64,000 nucleotides of DNA from Dendrophyllia cribrosa (lineage: Eukaryota; Cnidaria; Anthozoa; Scleractinia; Dendrophylliidae): contig JAJLRJ010000001.1 of assembly GCA_024195265.1 (NCBI GenBank), forward strand, positions 55,467,702-55,531,701, given 5' to 3'. Below the pieces are notes generated by a model. The model saw nothing but the letters and a program-made list of their open reading frames with translations, was not told where the DNA came from and made no database searches. Below, piece after piece: positions 1 to 13,100 of the stretch. The position numbers were made by a program, and so were the translations under genes. Positions within the stretch are counted from its first letter, which is position 1, and each line of letters opens with the position of its first letter.

Positions 1-3000
1 ACTTGGAAACCACTAGTTTTTAATTTCTAGGGTAGAGTAGATTTCAAACTTCAGACCTTCAGCCACTACCTGGTCTACTACGCATCTCCTCATTTGGGAC
101 GTCCTTTAACACTTCCCACAAGCATTGAGCAACGACCCAAATTATAACCATTACATCACCGCATCTAATGAAAGGCGACCATAATAAATTAGGAAACATC
201 TTGTTTACAGGAGAAATGTTTTTATCTCTGCATGACCACAGATAACCACAATCACAGCCAATAACTGTACAATTTTGATAAGATATTTGGCATCCAGGGT
301 TTATTTAAAATATATAATATTCCTCGTACAATGGTGTGTTATCCTCTGAATACTTTTTCAAAGGATTGGGTATAAAAATTACCCTGGTAAATAATTATGT
401 TGCCACATTAGAATCTTGTTGCTTATAGAAAAATAACAACAGAACAAGAAATGAAAAAATGCATGTGCATATATATATATAAGTATAAATTACAAAGGTA
501 CATGCATATGATGAAAATATATTATATAGCACTTACGTGAAATCTTTCATTGAGTATTTTTTTTACAAAGGGAGTTAAATAACTTACATATTATAAGCAT
601 TGCAAGCATACATCAATATTTTTTTTTCCATAAAAAGCTGGACACCTCAAGTTTTATTGACCCAGCTTAAAAAATTTGCATCCAAACAATTGGGTGTTTC
701 TTGGTGTTGGGGAAGCCATTGTTGGTTAGCTTTTGTGTTGTGGGGTGGGTATTGTTCAGTGTCTTTTGAATCTTTTGTTTTACGTCATTTGGTGATCACA
801 CCATCCGCAACACCAAGAAACTACCAAACAATTTAAAACTTACTGTAGTTTACTACTTAGTTAAAGAAGAAATTTGTTCTGCTATAATGTCAATGACACA
901 AGTATGTAAAATTAAATGTTAATTCCTATTTTTGAAATAGTTCTCTGAAAGGCCAAAGTTAAAACAGTATTTTGTCAAACACTGGCCACTACATATGAAA
1001 CAACTGGAGCTAAATGTTTAAGTGAATATAACTCATGTCTGTTACCTAACAGGCGCCCTGTAGCCTAGGGCTCCCAAGGAACTGATATGGGTGCCTTATA
1101 TTTCACTAGAGCACCTAACATTTCATAGCCTGGGCTCCCAACTTCTTAGCTTTGGGCGTTGTGGGCTCCTTGCAATTTTTCTTAGGCAACAGCCATGGAT
1201 ATAATGGCTAAGCATACGCTGAACTACTAAAAATTATTATTGTCTAATACATTGAATCCTATAATACAAGTCTGGTAAAAAAATGAAATCAGTTATAATG
1301 TAACAATAGACCCTGCTATCAGTTACAAGGACTTAACACTCAGTTTGTGGGAAATCCCTTACAACATACTCATGCACCAAAATTGCATGCAGTTTGTATA
1401 GTTGGAAATAAAATTTGGTAGTTTTGCTGGAATGCAACTGCCCAAATTCAAATTACCACCTTATTGGATTACCACACTGTGTTTACATGTCCTGGCAAGC
1501 TGGTGCCTCCATTCTTTTTACCCAAATCTCTAAATACAAAGCTAAATACTAAGTGAATAAATGAGAGCTACAGGACTGAGCACTCTCTAACCAATTAACA
1601 GGTTGTATTGTTGGACAATAGGCAGATAAACATAATTTCAGTTTTTTTTTGCAAGTTCATACCATCTACATGCATGGTCGATAAAATTTTCCTTTGATTA
1701 CAGTAACAAGTTTTCATGTTTATAAAACAATGCACTGTGAAAAAGTTTGCAGCATAACAAGAAGCCAAGTCTGACTCCAGGTCATAAAACTCTAGGCTGC
1801 AATGATGAGCAGCAAATACTTGTGTAACTACACAAACCTTAGTCTAAACTAGATATAACTAATCTAATCAAACCTTTATATTGAATCTGTATAACACAAG
1901 TAGCATACGAGTCCTGCTCATTGCAATGTTATATCTTATATGTCCATATTATAGTCATTATTAAGTAATGATCCGCATAAGAAGGATAGCGCTGAACGGC
2001 AATGGAATGTCAAACACGATGGAATGTCAAGATTTTTCATTGTTACAACTAGTGATCTCATTGGCCTAGACTCAAAAACCGCTAAAAAGTTAAGGTTCAA
2101 GGTGCATTTTGTCTAATTTTTTTAAGGTTTCAAGTAATTTGAGACCCAATTGCACAACATACAATTTTTAAAAGAAATTGTATTTGGGGAACTTCATCAA
2201 AGAAGCAAAATTATTAGCTATTGTCTTCTGCTATTCTGATTAATTAAGCACAAACATTTCCTAAAATTTATTTGACGCAAATGGATTTTCTTTATTTTTA
2301 TAATGAAATATAATTATTAACCATCAGCTCCTCCTCTATTCTTGAAATCAAAGATATTCTATGTGGAAAAGAGCTAATGCCGCAGAACAATGAAGTTTGC
2401 TATCGTTCTTATGTGGAACAATACTTAATGAGGTACATCTGAGTTAAAAGCAGTTTGCAAAGTTCTGAAGTATTATTACCATGATTTCTTTGCAATGAAT
2501 GGATAATAAATACGAATTCCATATTAATTTTCCAAGCTATAATTACCTGGCTTAAAAAAGTCAGTCTGCTAGCTATAATATGGGTTGCCAGGTATGAGCA
2601 ATTTTGATTTAGCATTCAAAATATAACATTAAATCGTGTTTTAAAATTGATTGTTATTTGTCATTTAGAGAGCATTATTTGTCTATGATCTGTAATAATT
2701 ATACCTCTTGTATAACAGTTTATGTGAAAAAGGCAATTTCAACCCTTTAATCATTGTGGAAGTTTGCTCATAATAAAGGTGATCTTCGTAACATGTATAC
2801 ATAATCACAGAAATATATACCGGTAAGCAAAGAAAAATGTGTGCACTGCTGGGAATGACTGATGCATACAGAGCTTTCGGTGATATCCAAGTTGCCCGTA
2901 AAAAAATTGACAATAATAAATGCAAGACATTAAAGTTCGCCTTTACATGAGATCTGCATATCCATATTGTACAGTACATTTAAATACTGAGTAAGAAAGT

Positions 3001-4293
3001 CCAGTGATTGACGATCACTTACCGGTATCTGTGTAAATTTTCGTTTGACAAAAGTATGAAATGTTACTAAAAGTCATATGACAATATCACTGAAGATCTG
3101 TATCTGTCAAGCTGCCAAATATTGTAAATGACTAGCTGCGTAAGATTATTTTTACAGTTAGGCTCTTTGCATTGTTTTAAATAAGGTAAATAAACAATAC
3201 TTTGCTCACATCACAAACTTAAACTACAATAGTAATAGCATAATTAGTAGTAAGAACTTTGATGAAGGCCACTGAATGAAATCTGGATATCTCTTAATAA
3301 CAAACTAATTACAAGCAGTTTATATTGTAATAACACTGACTTAGACATTGTTGTTGTAAGAGTTATAACAATGCACAATATTATTGTTTTTAAAGGTGAA
3401 CCTGCGGTATAAAAGGGCAAAGCCACACGCCGAATCTAATGCAAATGAGCAAGAACAACAGATTTTGCTCATTTGCACGAGTTGGACAGTCCAGCCACCT
3501 TTTATATCGCGGGTTTGGCTTTAAAGCCATTAAACCATCAGGTTAGGTCCAGGAGACAATCACTTTAGTCAAATATAAATAGAATCAGTAATATTAGGTA
3601 CTCTTAATTTTTTTTGGTAACAAGTATAAATATATTTGGTGGCAGCATAAATATTAAATAAAGTTGGCATATAAGGATAATCAAAATTGGTACCAATTCA
3701 GTGGCCTTCAACAAGTTCAGCCTGTAAACCATGTATAAAAATAAAGTATCTGTAATTATTGGAATATCACAAGCCTCTCTGATTTCACAATAGTCTGAGA
3801 AATCAGATGACAGCCCAATACCACATTCTCTGCAAATGAATTAAGTACAGATATGTTTTGTCCATTCATGGGAATGCAGTGGAATGTAAAATATTAATCA
3901 ATTAATTATGTAATTATTGTTAATATTATCATCACTGATAATTACCGGTATAAGATATGTATTAAAATTGTATTATGGTTTAATAACAAACACACAGAAC
4001 AAGCCCACTAAGGTACACAAAGATAGTTCAGTGAAATCTCTTACAAATGTAGGTGCACAGCAGACCCCAGTTGATCAGATGTTGGATAGAGCTTTTCATA
4101 GGAAAAATAATGATTTTGTTAATGCTCATGCACTAGAAAGTGATTTTTCCAGTTAATAGCATTATCCACCTTTTGGAAACCAACAGCTAGAGGGACAGTA
4201 TCTTATCATGAAGTGCCCGAATTATGAAGGTAGAATTTATATCAGGGTTTGTACCCTTTTCTGGACTAGAAATTCAAGCATCTTCATTATTTT
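1..4293. other. No recognised gene; possible distal receptor exons not resolved
   Basis: AT-rich intronic or downstream sequence. I searched the minus strand for the C-terminal P3 helix of DCC/neogenin and for splice-bounded frames and found none convincing. A short imperfect palindrome (GCAAATGAGCAA and inverse, 3440-3475) is the only structure noted. Confidence 0.5.
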
Positions 4294-4297
4294 TTAA

Positions 4298-4684
4298 AGT
4301 GCCAGTTTGATCAAATTTTTAAATTTAGCTTTTTTGCACTTCTTGAAAGGAAATAACCTGTTCAATTTGTTTTTCAATCCTATCAAGGTAAACGTTTTTT
4401 TTTTTCGGCCATACTTTTCGCATTTGCACAGCTGCCATTAAATTTGCATGTTCCTGAAGTCAAGCACATGCGCAGAGGCATTGTTTTCGCTCATTAACCT
4501 ACTGTTTTGTGCCGTTATCGCTGCCATTGTCGTCGTAAATGAATGAATTATGATTGTGAGAGGATTTTTTAGTCTGATGTAAAAAAACCCATTTGAAAAA
4601 CAGTTTGGACAGGTTACTAAATACATTGTATCCCTCCGAAAAATGCACAAAAAATGAAATTTACAAATTTGATTAACTGGCACT
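4298..4684. mobile_element. TTAA-flanked MITE 1
   Basis: 387 bp between TTAA at 4294-4297 and 4685-4688; ends AGTGCCAGTTTGATCAAATT and an inverse with small changes. TTAA targets are used by piggyBac- and Kolobok-type transposases. Confidence 0.75.
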
Positions 4685-4689
4685 TTAAG

Positions 4690-6143
4690 GACTTTCAAGG
4701 ACACTTTTCACCACAAACATTGTGCTCTTGTACAAAAAGGCACTTTGAATCAATAGTCTTTAGAGCCAATTGAAATGTGTGTGAAATTGTCTGTGCAAGG
4801 ATTTATTTGACTTCACTAAACACTGTGCACCTTAAGAAGTCTTCAGTGGCACTGTCAGTTTTAAGTAAGGTCTAGCTGTTTCATCAAATTAAAGCTTTAC
4901 TGCTGACAAAAAAAATGACCTTACAAATTGAAATGACACATGCCAAAATTAGTACAAAGTAAGATACTGTTGCACAAAATTACCAATTGAATAATGCATT
5001 AAAAGGTGCCTTCTTAGAGTTTTAACAAAAGAACCTACACTAACTATCATGAGTTACAAAATAAAGCCTAATTTTCTTGTCTTGCAATTTTGGTTCAATT
5101 GATTTATCAGTAAGGATGCCAACATACTCATGCTTAATTATCAGCTGTTACTTTTCTGGTAGAGGCCAAAATTGCTTTGGCAAAAGAGCATCTAAAGAAT
5201 GGCAAAAATTGTGCAAGAACTGACCTTAATTCTTTAATATTTCAAGTTTCCTTCAGTGAATGTTTTTAAACTTTGCTTTCTTGCGGAGAGTTAAGGCCAA
5301 CTTTTTGGAAGGAAAAAAACATAAGGTCGTTCAGACAGTTACGCCAATATCACACAATTCAATTTTACTAAATTTTTCTGACAGATTTTTTTGTAAAAAG
5401 AGTATGTGAAAGGTGGCGTTTGTATCTCAAACTTTGGGAAGTTTTAGAAAAATTCCCCAAAGGAAACACTAGAAAATATGTGGGTAATGTTGGTAATTTT
5501 TACTTGACTGACATAAAATTTTGGAAAAACATTCAGTTTTCCGTGAGCATGTGCACGAAAATTACAAAAGCCTGTGTCACCAGCAAGCGTGCAGCTATAA
5601 AACTATAGGGAGCCACCTTTAAAGTCATATTTCTTTTACTAAAACTTGTTACTTTACATACCAATAACTTTATAAGTACCATTTTTACGAATAGTGTACG
5701 TACCTCAAGAGAATAAATTTTTAAATGGGTAAATGAAAGTATTGTAGAAGCATCAAAGAATCATCATCTTTGTTTTGAACAGCAGCTTAAGTCGCAGACC
5801 AGTACTGTGTACTCATTTATGTAATATTATGGAACTTAATAAAAAATATGACCAGCCTTGAAATTCATACGTCAACAGATACGCTCTGCTTGTGATTTCT
5901 TGATGAAACCTAAAAATGAAGCATCAAAGGGTATGTTGGACAAAATCTATGAAATGTTGGGAGTGACTGGCAAAAAAATAATACTTAGTGTTACAGCACC
6001 TATTACACAGCCATAACACTAAGAATTACACTACTAACAGGATTTATTACTAAGAATTACTAATTAATTATTAATTACAAAGAACTACTGCCTTTCCCCC
6101 ATACAACAAGACAACTTTAATTTTATTCCTTTTTCTTTCAATT
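4690..6143. other. No recognised gene
   Basis: AT-rich sequence between two TTAA MITEs; no coding or repeat signal seen. Confidence 0.5.
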
Positions 6144-6147
6144 TTAA

Positions 6148-6572
6148 AGGGAACCTCCATTGTCAGAACAAATTGACTTTAAATTGTTGGAAATAAAGTT
6201 GAAATTTAAAATCTTTTCAAAACAGGTGCAAATATAATTTTAGTGTACAAATAAAATGGATATAAATATCGCCTAGTTTTGCATTTAAATTTCCTGCGCG
6301 CCGCCATTTTGAATATTTATGACGTGTTATGGTTGCCGTTATTGTTAAGAATCAAAGTTCTTTTTGTATGCAACAATTGGACAACCGCAACACATCATAA
6401 ATATTCAAAATGGAGGCGCACAGGAAATTTAAAAGCGAAAATAGGCGATATTCGTATCCATTTTTTTGTACACTAAAATTATATTAATTTGCAACTGTTT
6501 TTTAAAAATTTCTAATTTACACTTTATTTCCAACAATTTAACGTCAATTTGTTATAACAATGGAGGTTTCCT
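6148..6572. mobile_element. TTAA-flanked foldback MITE 2
   Basis: 425 bp between TTAA sites (6144-6147, 6573-6576). Ends AGGGAACCTCCATTG and CAATGGAGGTTTCCT; the inverted symmetry continues nearly to the centre (for example GCCATTTTGAATATTTATGA). Confidence 0.8.
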
Positions 6573-6978
6573 TTAAGAACTGGGGTGAAAAAGACTTTGA
6601 AAATGTTGAACCTTAAGACACAAAAAGAAATTAAAGCCGAGCCAACCTGTGAATACAAAACAACCTTCGGACCTCCCCTCTCCAACGTGTTTTGCTCCAA
6701 CGACCTCCCCCCCAACCTCTGTGTCCACTTCCCTTCCTCCAACACTGTCTCCATGGGTAGGGCAGGTAACCATTAACCAAGAAAAGTTTACAGCCAAAGA
6801 TGGAAGGAAGGAAAGAAAATTTGAATACTTGACCCATCTGCTTAACTTGTTCAATGTTTTGCATATTCATGGGTTAAAAATGTTAAAAACTATTAATGGC
6901 AAAACCCTTATGACAACCCCTGAAATCTGTAAGAGAATCTTATGACAAAAGAGAAATCATTCACACCATTATTTTTAC

Positions 6979-7040
6979 CTTATCTTCTCTGTGTATTTCA
7001 ACAGAAGTACTTGTCGATGAAGATCCAGAATTATAATTAT
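6979..7040 (-). CDS. Receptor exon 18: cytoplasmic tail (last exon traced)
   Basis: 62 bp with acceptor TTATTTTAACAG and donor GTAAAA, reading DNYNSGSSSTSTSVEIHRED. It continues the frame, but low complexity makes this the weakest exon. The family's C-terminal P3 helix should follow and was not seen further left. Confidence 0.5.
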
Positions 7041-10000
7041 CTGTTAAAATAATTAAAATAATAAGATCAGAGGAAAAGAACATACTTGGAGTGCAAGAAA
7101 GGTTCGCACAGATAAATATACAGCTATAAGATGACGAAAGTCGAGCTAATACACTGTAGTTATTGTTAGGCTTAAGAAGGTTGTTTGGCACATTGTTATC
7201 AAGGTTATGCTCTAAGAGTTATTATAGGGAGCCCAAAGGAAGTCTGACTATAACACTTAAGGTGCCTGGCAGTTAAAGTGCACCTAACCCTAAAATTGTT
7301 TTTTTGCTTAATCAACTCTATGTACGTTGAAAAGTTGAATAGTTAAATATTTTCTTGTTTTTAATGTTGCGTTAGTGAACTATAGAGGTTTGAATCTACA
7401 AAAATTAATAAGATGACGTCAAATTAAGACTTGTTTATTACATATTTATTTTACTTTTGTTTTCTAAAGTGTAATGCGCTTTTAATCATTTTATGTTAAA
7501 AAGTGCAATATAAATTTCAATTATTTCAATTTTATTTATTTCAATACAACTACTTGTTTCCACCTCCAAGTAATATATATTTTTTACAAATCAATTGACT
7601 ATTAACAGTTTTTATTAGTATTTCTTAAATTGATTATCCTTAAGCTGTGAACTGCGTATTGTAAATTGAAGTAGAAATAATGGCAAAGTCTTGATTTGAC
7701 ATCATCTAATTAGCATTTTGAAAATTCAAATCTCTACAACTCACTAACGACTCACTATTCGACTTTTCAACGTACATTGAGTTGATTAAAAGAAAAAAAA
7801 ATGGGGTTTAGGTGCACTTTAAGCTATGTGCAAAAACTCAGTTTTTCTTGTCACCCCAAGACAAATGTTAGTTGGCTATATATGGCACCCTGCACTGCTA
7901 GAGCACAGCCCTGGTTATGATAGCTATTTCTGTTGCAACAACAGTAATTATTGCACACATTATTTTTGTTCAGCAATGATGGGACATTTTGTACATACCA
8001 GAATGTTATTCATCAAATGTAGTGGTTGTATCAAAGAATAAAATTGCATTGACTTGTGACAGTTTTCACTGGTGATGGTAATACATTTATATAGCGCAGT
8101 TTCCATGTGCATACAGTGTATGTTAACTGCAAGGCTGCAAGGTAAAATCACCATTGGCCCGTAATGACCCCATCCCACCCACCTAACCTGTGATACTGAA
8201 CACAACAGACCACAGCACCAGGAGATCTACTCTTGGTGTGGGTTCTTTAACATTCTCTAACAGTTTAAAGTGCCCATAACGATTTTTTTTATTTCCTTAT
8301 CTAAATCTACACGTCACGTAATGAACATCTGCGAAAAATTTTTTTGATTTCAGCAAAACGTGAATTTTTTATGATTTTTTAAAGTCTTCGAAATTTGCCG
8401 CCATTTTGGTCCACCATTCGCATTAGTCTCCTCTCTGTCTCTCTCGGTTAACAAAGGATCCGTGACGTAGATTAAAGAAAACATAACTTCAAACAAAGGA
8501 ACCTGTGACTTCAAACAAAGGAACTGTGACGTACATTAAGGAACATGTGAGCCCGTTGGCCTTCTTAACAGCGGGACGGGTTTACCGCAAAAAAATAGGA
8601 TTTGGAAGATTTGAAATATTCATAAAAAATTCACGTTTTGCTGAAATCAAAAAATTTTTTCGCAGATGTTCATTACGTGACATGTAGATTTAGATAAGAA
8701 AATAAAAAAAATCATTATAATGGGCACTTTAAGTGTGAAAAGGCGTCAGACCAGACAACAGCTTAACATCACCCACCGTCAGTGGCCATTGTTTATGGAT
8801 AAGGTCTATTGCTACAATTAACTTATTAAGAAAATGATAAGTGAACACAAACCTTTATTACTTCTGAGGTCTTGATGACTTGACCTCCCTTCACTGTAAA
8901 ACCAAAATTTAAGTGTTAGTCGAAGCATTACATTGTGCAACTAAAGTTTACAATCAGAGGTGTAGTTTGTATCATTGTTATTGTCCTTACATTGTCTATA
9001 GAAGATCCACCATGTGGAATGATAACAAGGTATATAATGCTATTGTATGGTAATTATACTCAACACAAAATGGACTACTTTGACATTCGCGGAAAGTGAA
9101 AACACCAATTAATGGCTACCAGTTGATTTGTACTAAGGTGAATCACAGACCATAAAAGACATCATGTTATTACTTCCATTTTTAATATGAAGTAGAACTT
9201 ATATAATTACCTGTCTCTTCCTGGTGTGGAACTTGCAAACATGTGGGTTATGGGAGTGGTGCTGTCACTGCTTCCTGGTAACTTTTTATTGGCTCTCACC
9301 TAAGGAGCAATCAAATTTAATCCTTTTGCTTCCACAGTTAAAAGTTGAGTCACGTCAAGTGGTTCTAACTTTTTAGTCCATGGTTGAAATTCTGCGGTGT
9401 GACCATTCATATGAAAGCTCATCATCAGTACTTTTCTATGGTATTGTCTGTTTTCCAGTTTGCTACAAAATGACATACGTTTGGTATTTTTCATAAATTT
9501 TGATTTGAGGCACTCTTGAGAAAGAAAGGGTTACTATGCACAGCAAAATAAAGAAAGAATGCTCCAGATTTTCAAGATTCTTTGAATTTGGTGCATGGGC
9601 ATTAAATTTGAGTACACAAGGAAAAAATGTTAATTCTTAACAGTAACATAATTTAATTTGAGAAGTATCAAGTTTCACTCACCATTGTAGGTCCCAAGGG
9701 CCATCTTGATCCAGCTGAGAAAGAAATGAAAAATAAATTTTTTTTTCGTGACAATTATGTAGTGATCAATAATATTGAACTAAGTAATTTATACAAATGA
9801 AGTCCAGATCCTAATAAATGTTGCCAAAGCCTGTAAATCTTTCAGTTTTATAAGCAACAGAGGAGAGCAACGAGCAGTGTATGTTGTTAGTTACAAAATA
9901 TGTTATTAGGACACTAATGTCGTAATAATTTGGCCTCCCATGTGATTGCGGTCCAATTACATGTTGGGGAACAAATCAGAAAAGAGTGCAAAGAGAATCA

Positions 10001-10094
10001 ATTAGATCTAGGAAGAAATGCAATGAATAGTGTGTCCAAGGTAGAAATAGAGAATATAGTTAGAGCCAAACAATAAGATCTTGTTTTTTTGTAT

Positions 10095-10125
<31 letters not shown>

Positions 10126-13100
10126 GAGGAGGGGGGGGGGGGGGGGAAGTTGAGGGATTTTGGAAAAAAACCTATAGTACAATGTAACAGTAAAAGCAAA
10201 ACATGGAGAGCACAGACAAGATAACCCACCTCATTTAGAAATCTAATGGTTTTCCCTTTATTGATACAATTAACTTTACTGCACCTTTCAATAACATGTG
10301 GCATTTGAAATTCAAATTTCCACCAATGGTTGCATTTTACACTGGCGTCAATCATCTTAGCTTACCTCTCAGGAAACATATCTTCACTTAAATGAGTTCA
10401 AAAGGTCACATCCATGCATTATAATTGGTAGATTTCGATCCATTTTAGTTGTTTCTTTTTTACATGGTCCGTTGGCTTTCGTATTAATTATGATTGACGG
10501 CAACGCAACCGTTGGTGGATATTTGAATTTCAAATTCCGCATGTTATTGAAAGGTGCAATAAAGGTAACAAACCTCATTATCACATGTTAAAAACAATGA
10601 ATTATGATAATGCAATTTAAAGGTCAGTGGCTTGAGGCCTAGTCTTTGCCCTAATTTTGTTTCCTTACACCAGAAACGTTGCCCCACACTGTCTCTCTTC
10701 ACCCTGGTGTATAAATTGGTACTAATCCAGGGGGCAGAAGCTATAATCCTAGTTGCTTTAATTATGGTACAGAAATGGGGTCATGCTCTGGCCGCCTCAT
10801 GTGCGACAATAATTATCTTTACTTTATGCTAGAAGATTGTTAAACTTATTCACAATCCTGCAAAGGGTGAGGCTCTGTTAGTCAATAAGTCTATTAATAA
10901 TATAACACTGACCTCCACAGGTACATCTACACTGGCACATCCCTGAACTGGCTGATGTTTCCTCTGTTGATCCACTGTTATCTTGTGTTCCAGAAACAGC
11001 TGTCTGTTGAAGATGTGATGGCAGAAGAGATGGGAGTCCACTTGCAGGCAGCTTCTCATTCCCCTGCTTTACAGGTACTTGTCTAAAAAAAGTGCAGCAT
11101 ATGTGGAGTAAATAAACCAGGGCTTATTTCGTACCAATTAGCTCTTAAATAAGATTCTTGAGAGCATAAAATTGTACTCATTTAGTGTGGCGTAACTATA
11201 AATGGAACAATAAAAAAGCACTACAGAGAAATTCTGCTGAAGTGAACATATAAGGAATATGCAGGGCTTTCATTAAGAATTGTAGTAGCAGGAGAATACT
11301 GCAAAGTAACAGGAGAATATTATGAAAGAGCGAAGATAGCTACGTACATATTGCCACCAAAATTTAGCCGGAGAATTCTGCGTAGTTGGCGGAGAATTCT
11401 TAGCTCCCCGATGCCTAATGAACACCCTGAATATGTGCATTTCTAAAATACTGACATCCAATTCAGGGAGGGGGTGGGGGGGGGGGGGGGGGGGGGAATA
11501 CTCCTAGTCAGGTGGAGACAGGGAGATTCCCATATCAAAGTGATGGGGGTGATTGTCATACATTTTGGGGATTTAAATTCATAGTTTGGTACCGCTATGG
11601 GTGCTTAAATTCGAAAATGACCTTTTCAGATGGTACCTCTTAAGGATAAAAATTAATGTGAGCCACACCCACACTGGTACCTACATGTATTAGGGGTTCC
11701 CTTCAAAATTGCCAGCAATCACCCCTATTAATTTTATACAGGAGTCCTCTGCCAGGGACTCCTAGTTCTGAATTTACCACAAAGAAATTAAGATTCAGGT
11801 CAAGGTTAAGCTATAATGATATTACCGAGTGTAAAATAAGGAAATTTGACTAACCTACAAGGATTTCTCCATACAATGAACAGAACAAGTACCACAATGC
11901 AGAAAGCACTAATCGTACATCCAATGATGATACCAAGCTTTACGCTGAATTCAGGATTATCTTCTAATTCTCCGATTCTGGGATCTTCTGTGCTTGAAGT
12001 GTTCGTTCCTTTGATATGGGAAACAGCAAATAATTAATATTGAAAAAAATAAAAATAATAATGCTAATAGCCACATCTTCAGTCATTTAAGATCCACTAT
12101 TTAATTTGTTTGATGTTAAAAACCTGTTTTATGGACATAATTACTGTTGAAGTAGAATAATAAGAAAAAGAAAACCTGATTCTTCTTTCATACACTGTTT
12201 ACCCCCAGTCAAAGCTATTTAGGGAACATTACACCTAAATCTGAGACCCAAGATCTATTCCACTGAGCATGCAAATTTGCTTATGCCTTGGTTTCTTGAT
12301 TTTTATTGACTATCTCTGACATAAATATGCATTAAATTTTAAGACTGAGAACAGCTATTTAGCCAATAATATTATTGTGGTGTTGCAACAATGAGCATAA
12401 TATTTTATATACCTACAATAAAATTTATTAGTATAGGTGACACCTAATTGAATTTGAAGAGAATGCATCATAAAGCTGCATTAGTTTAGACAATGGATTG
12501 TAGTGTGTAAGAGAATGAGGCAGTCCCAGCTGTTAAGTGAGCTAGCAAGCTCTATAATTTTGTATTTGTAAATGCAAATAATCTCCAAATCACGGATGCA
12601 AGTATTTCATGCAAAATTTATTTACCTTGCACATCTGTGGAAATCTTTGTTATCTTTGACCACTTTCCTGGAATATGGTCATCATATTCAGCACGAACTT
12701 TAATGTGGTATGTTGTATACTGGTCTACAGCCAGTTTAGTTGTCACAATGCTTTGGAACCTTTGTGAAGTGCCAAGGACAACTGTCTGCATGTTCCATTT
12801 GTCTTCTGGGAGGTCTATGTTGTTTGTAAAGCGAATGGTGAAGCTTGTAACAAATGCATTAAAGACTCGGGGACATGGCCATGAGAGCTTCACAAGTCTT
12901 GGTGACACAATAATGAAACTGATGTTTGGAGGCACTCTGTTGGCTGTAGTGGGAGGCTTAACTATTACTGTGTCGCTAAAGGGCCCATACGCATCTTGAT
13001 TTGCAGCACGGATCTTGATATAAAAAGTTGTGTTTTCTTTAATTCCTACCAACCTTGCAAAAACGTTTTCTGAGTAACTGTCAAAAATTTCCAAGGGTTT

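Noticed and set aside
3000..3035. A 6-nt micro-exon of the receptor between ACACAG and GTAAGTG
   Set aside because: Splice signals alone are too weak for an exon this small and no conserved residues would be added.
6573..6950. Overlapping frames on both strands at 6573-6950
   Set aside because: They cover the ~120-bp repeat also found at 52.2-52.4 kb and have no domain, start context or splice support.
10008..10355. A protein with a polyproline run
   Set aside because: The prolines come from the poly-G tract read on the minus strand.
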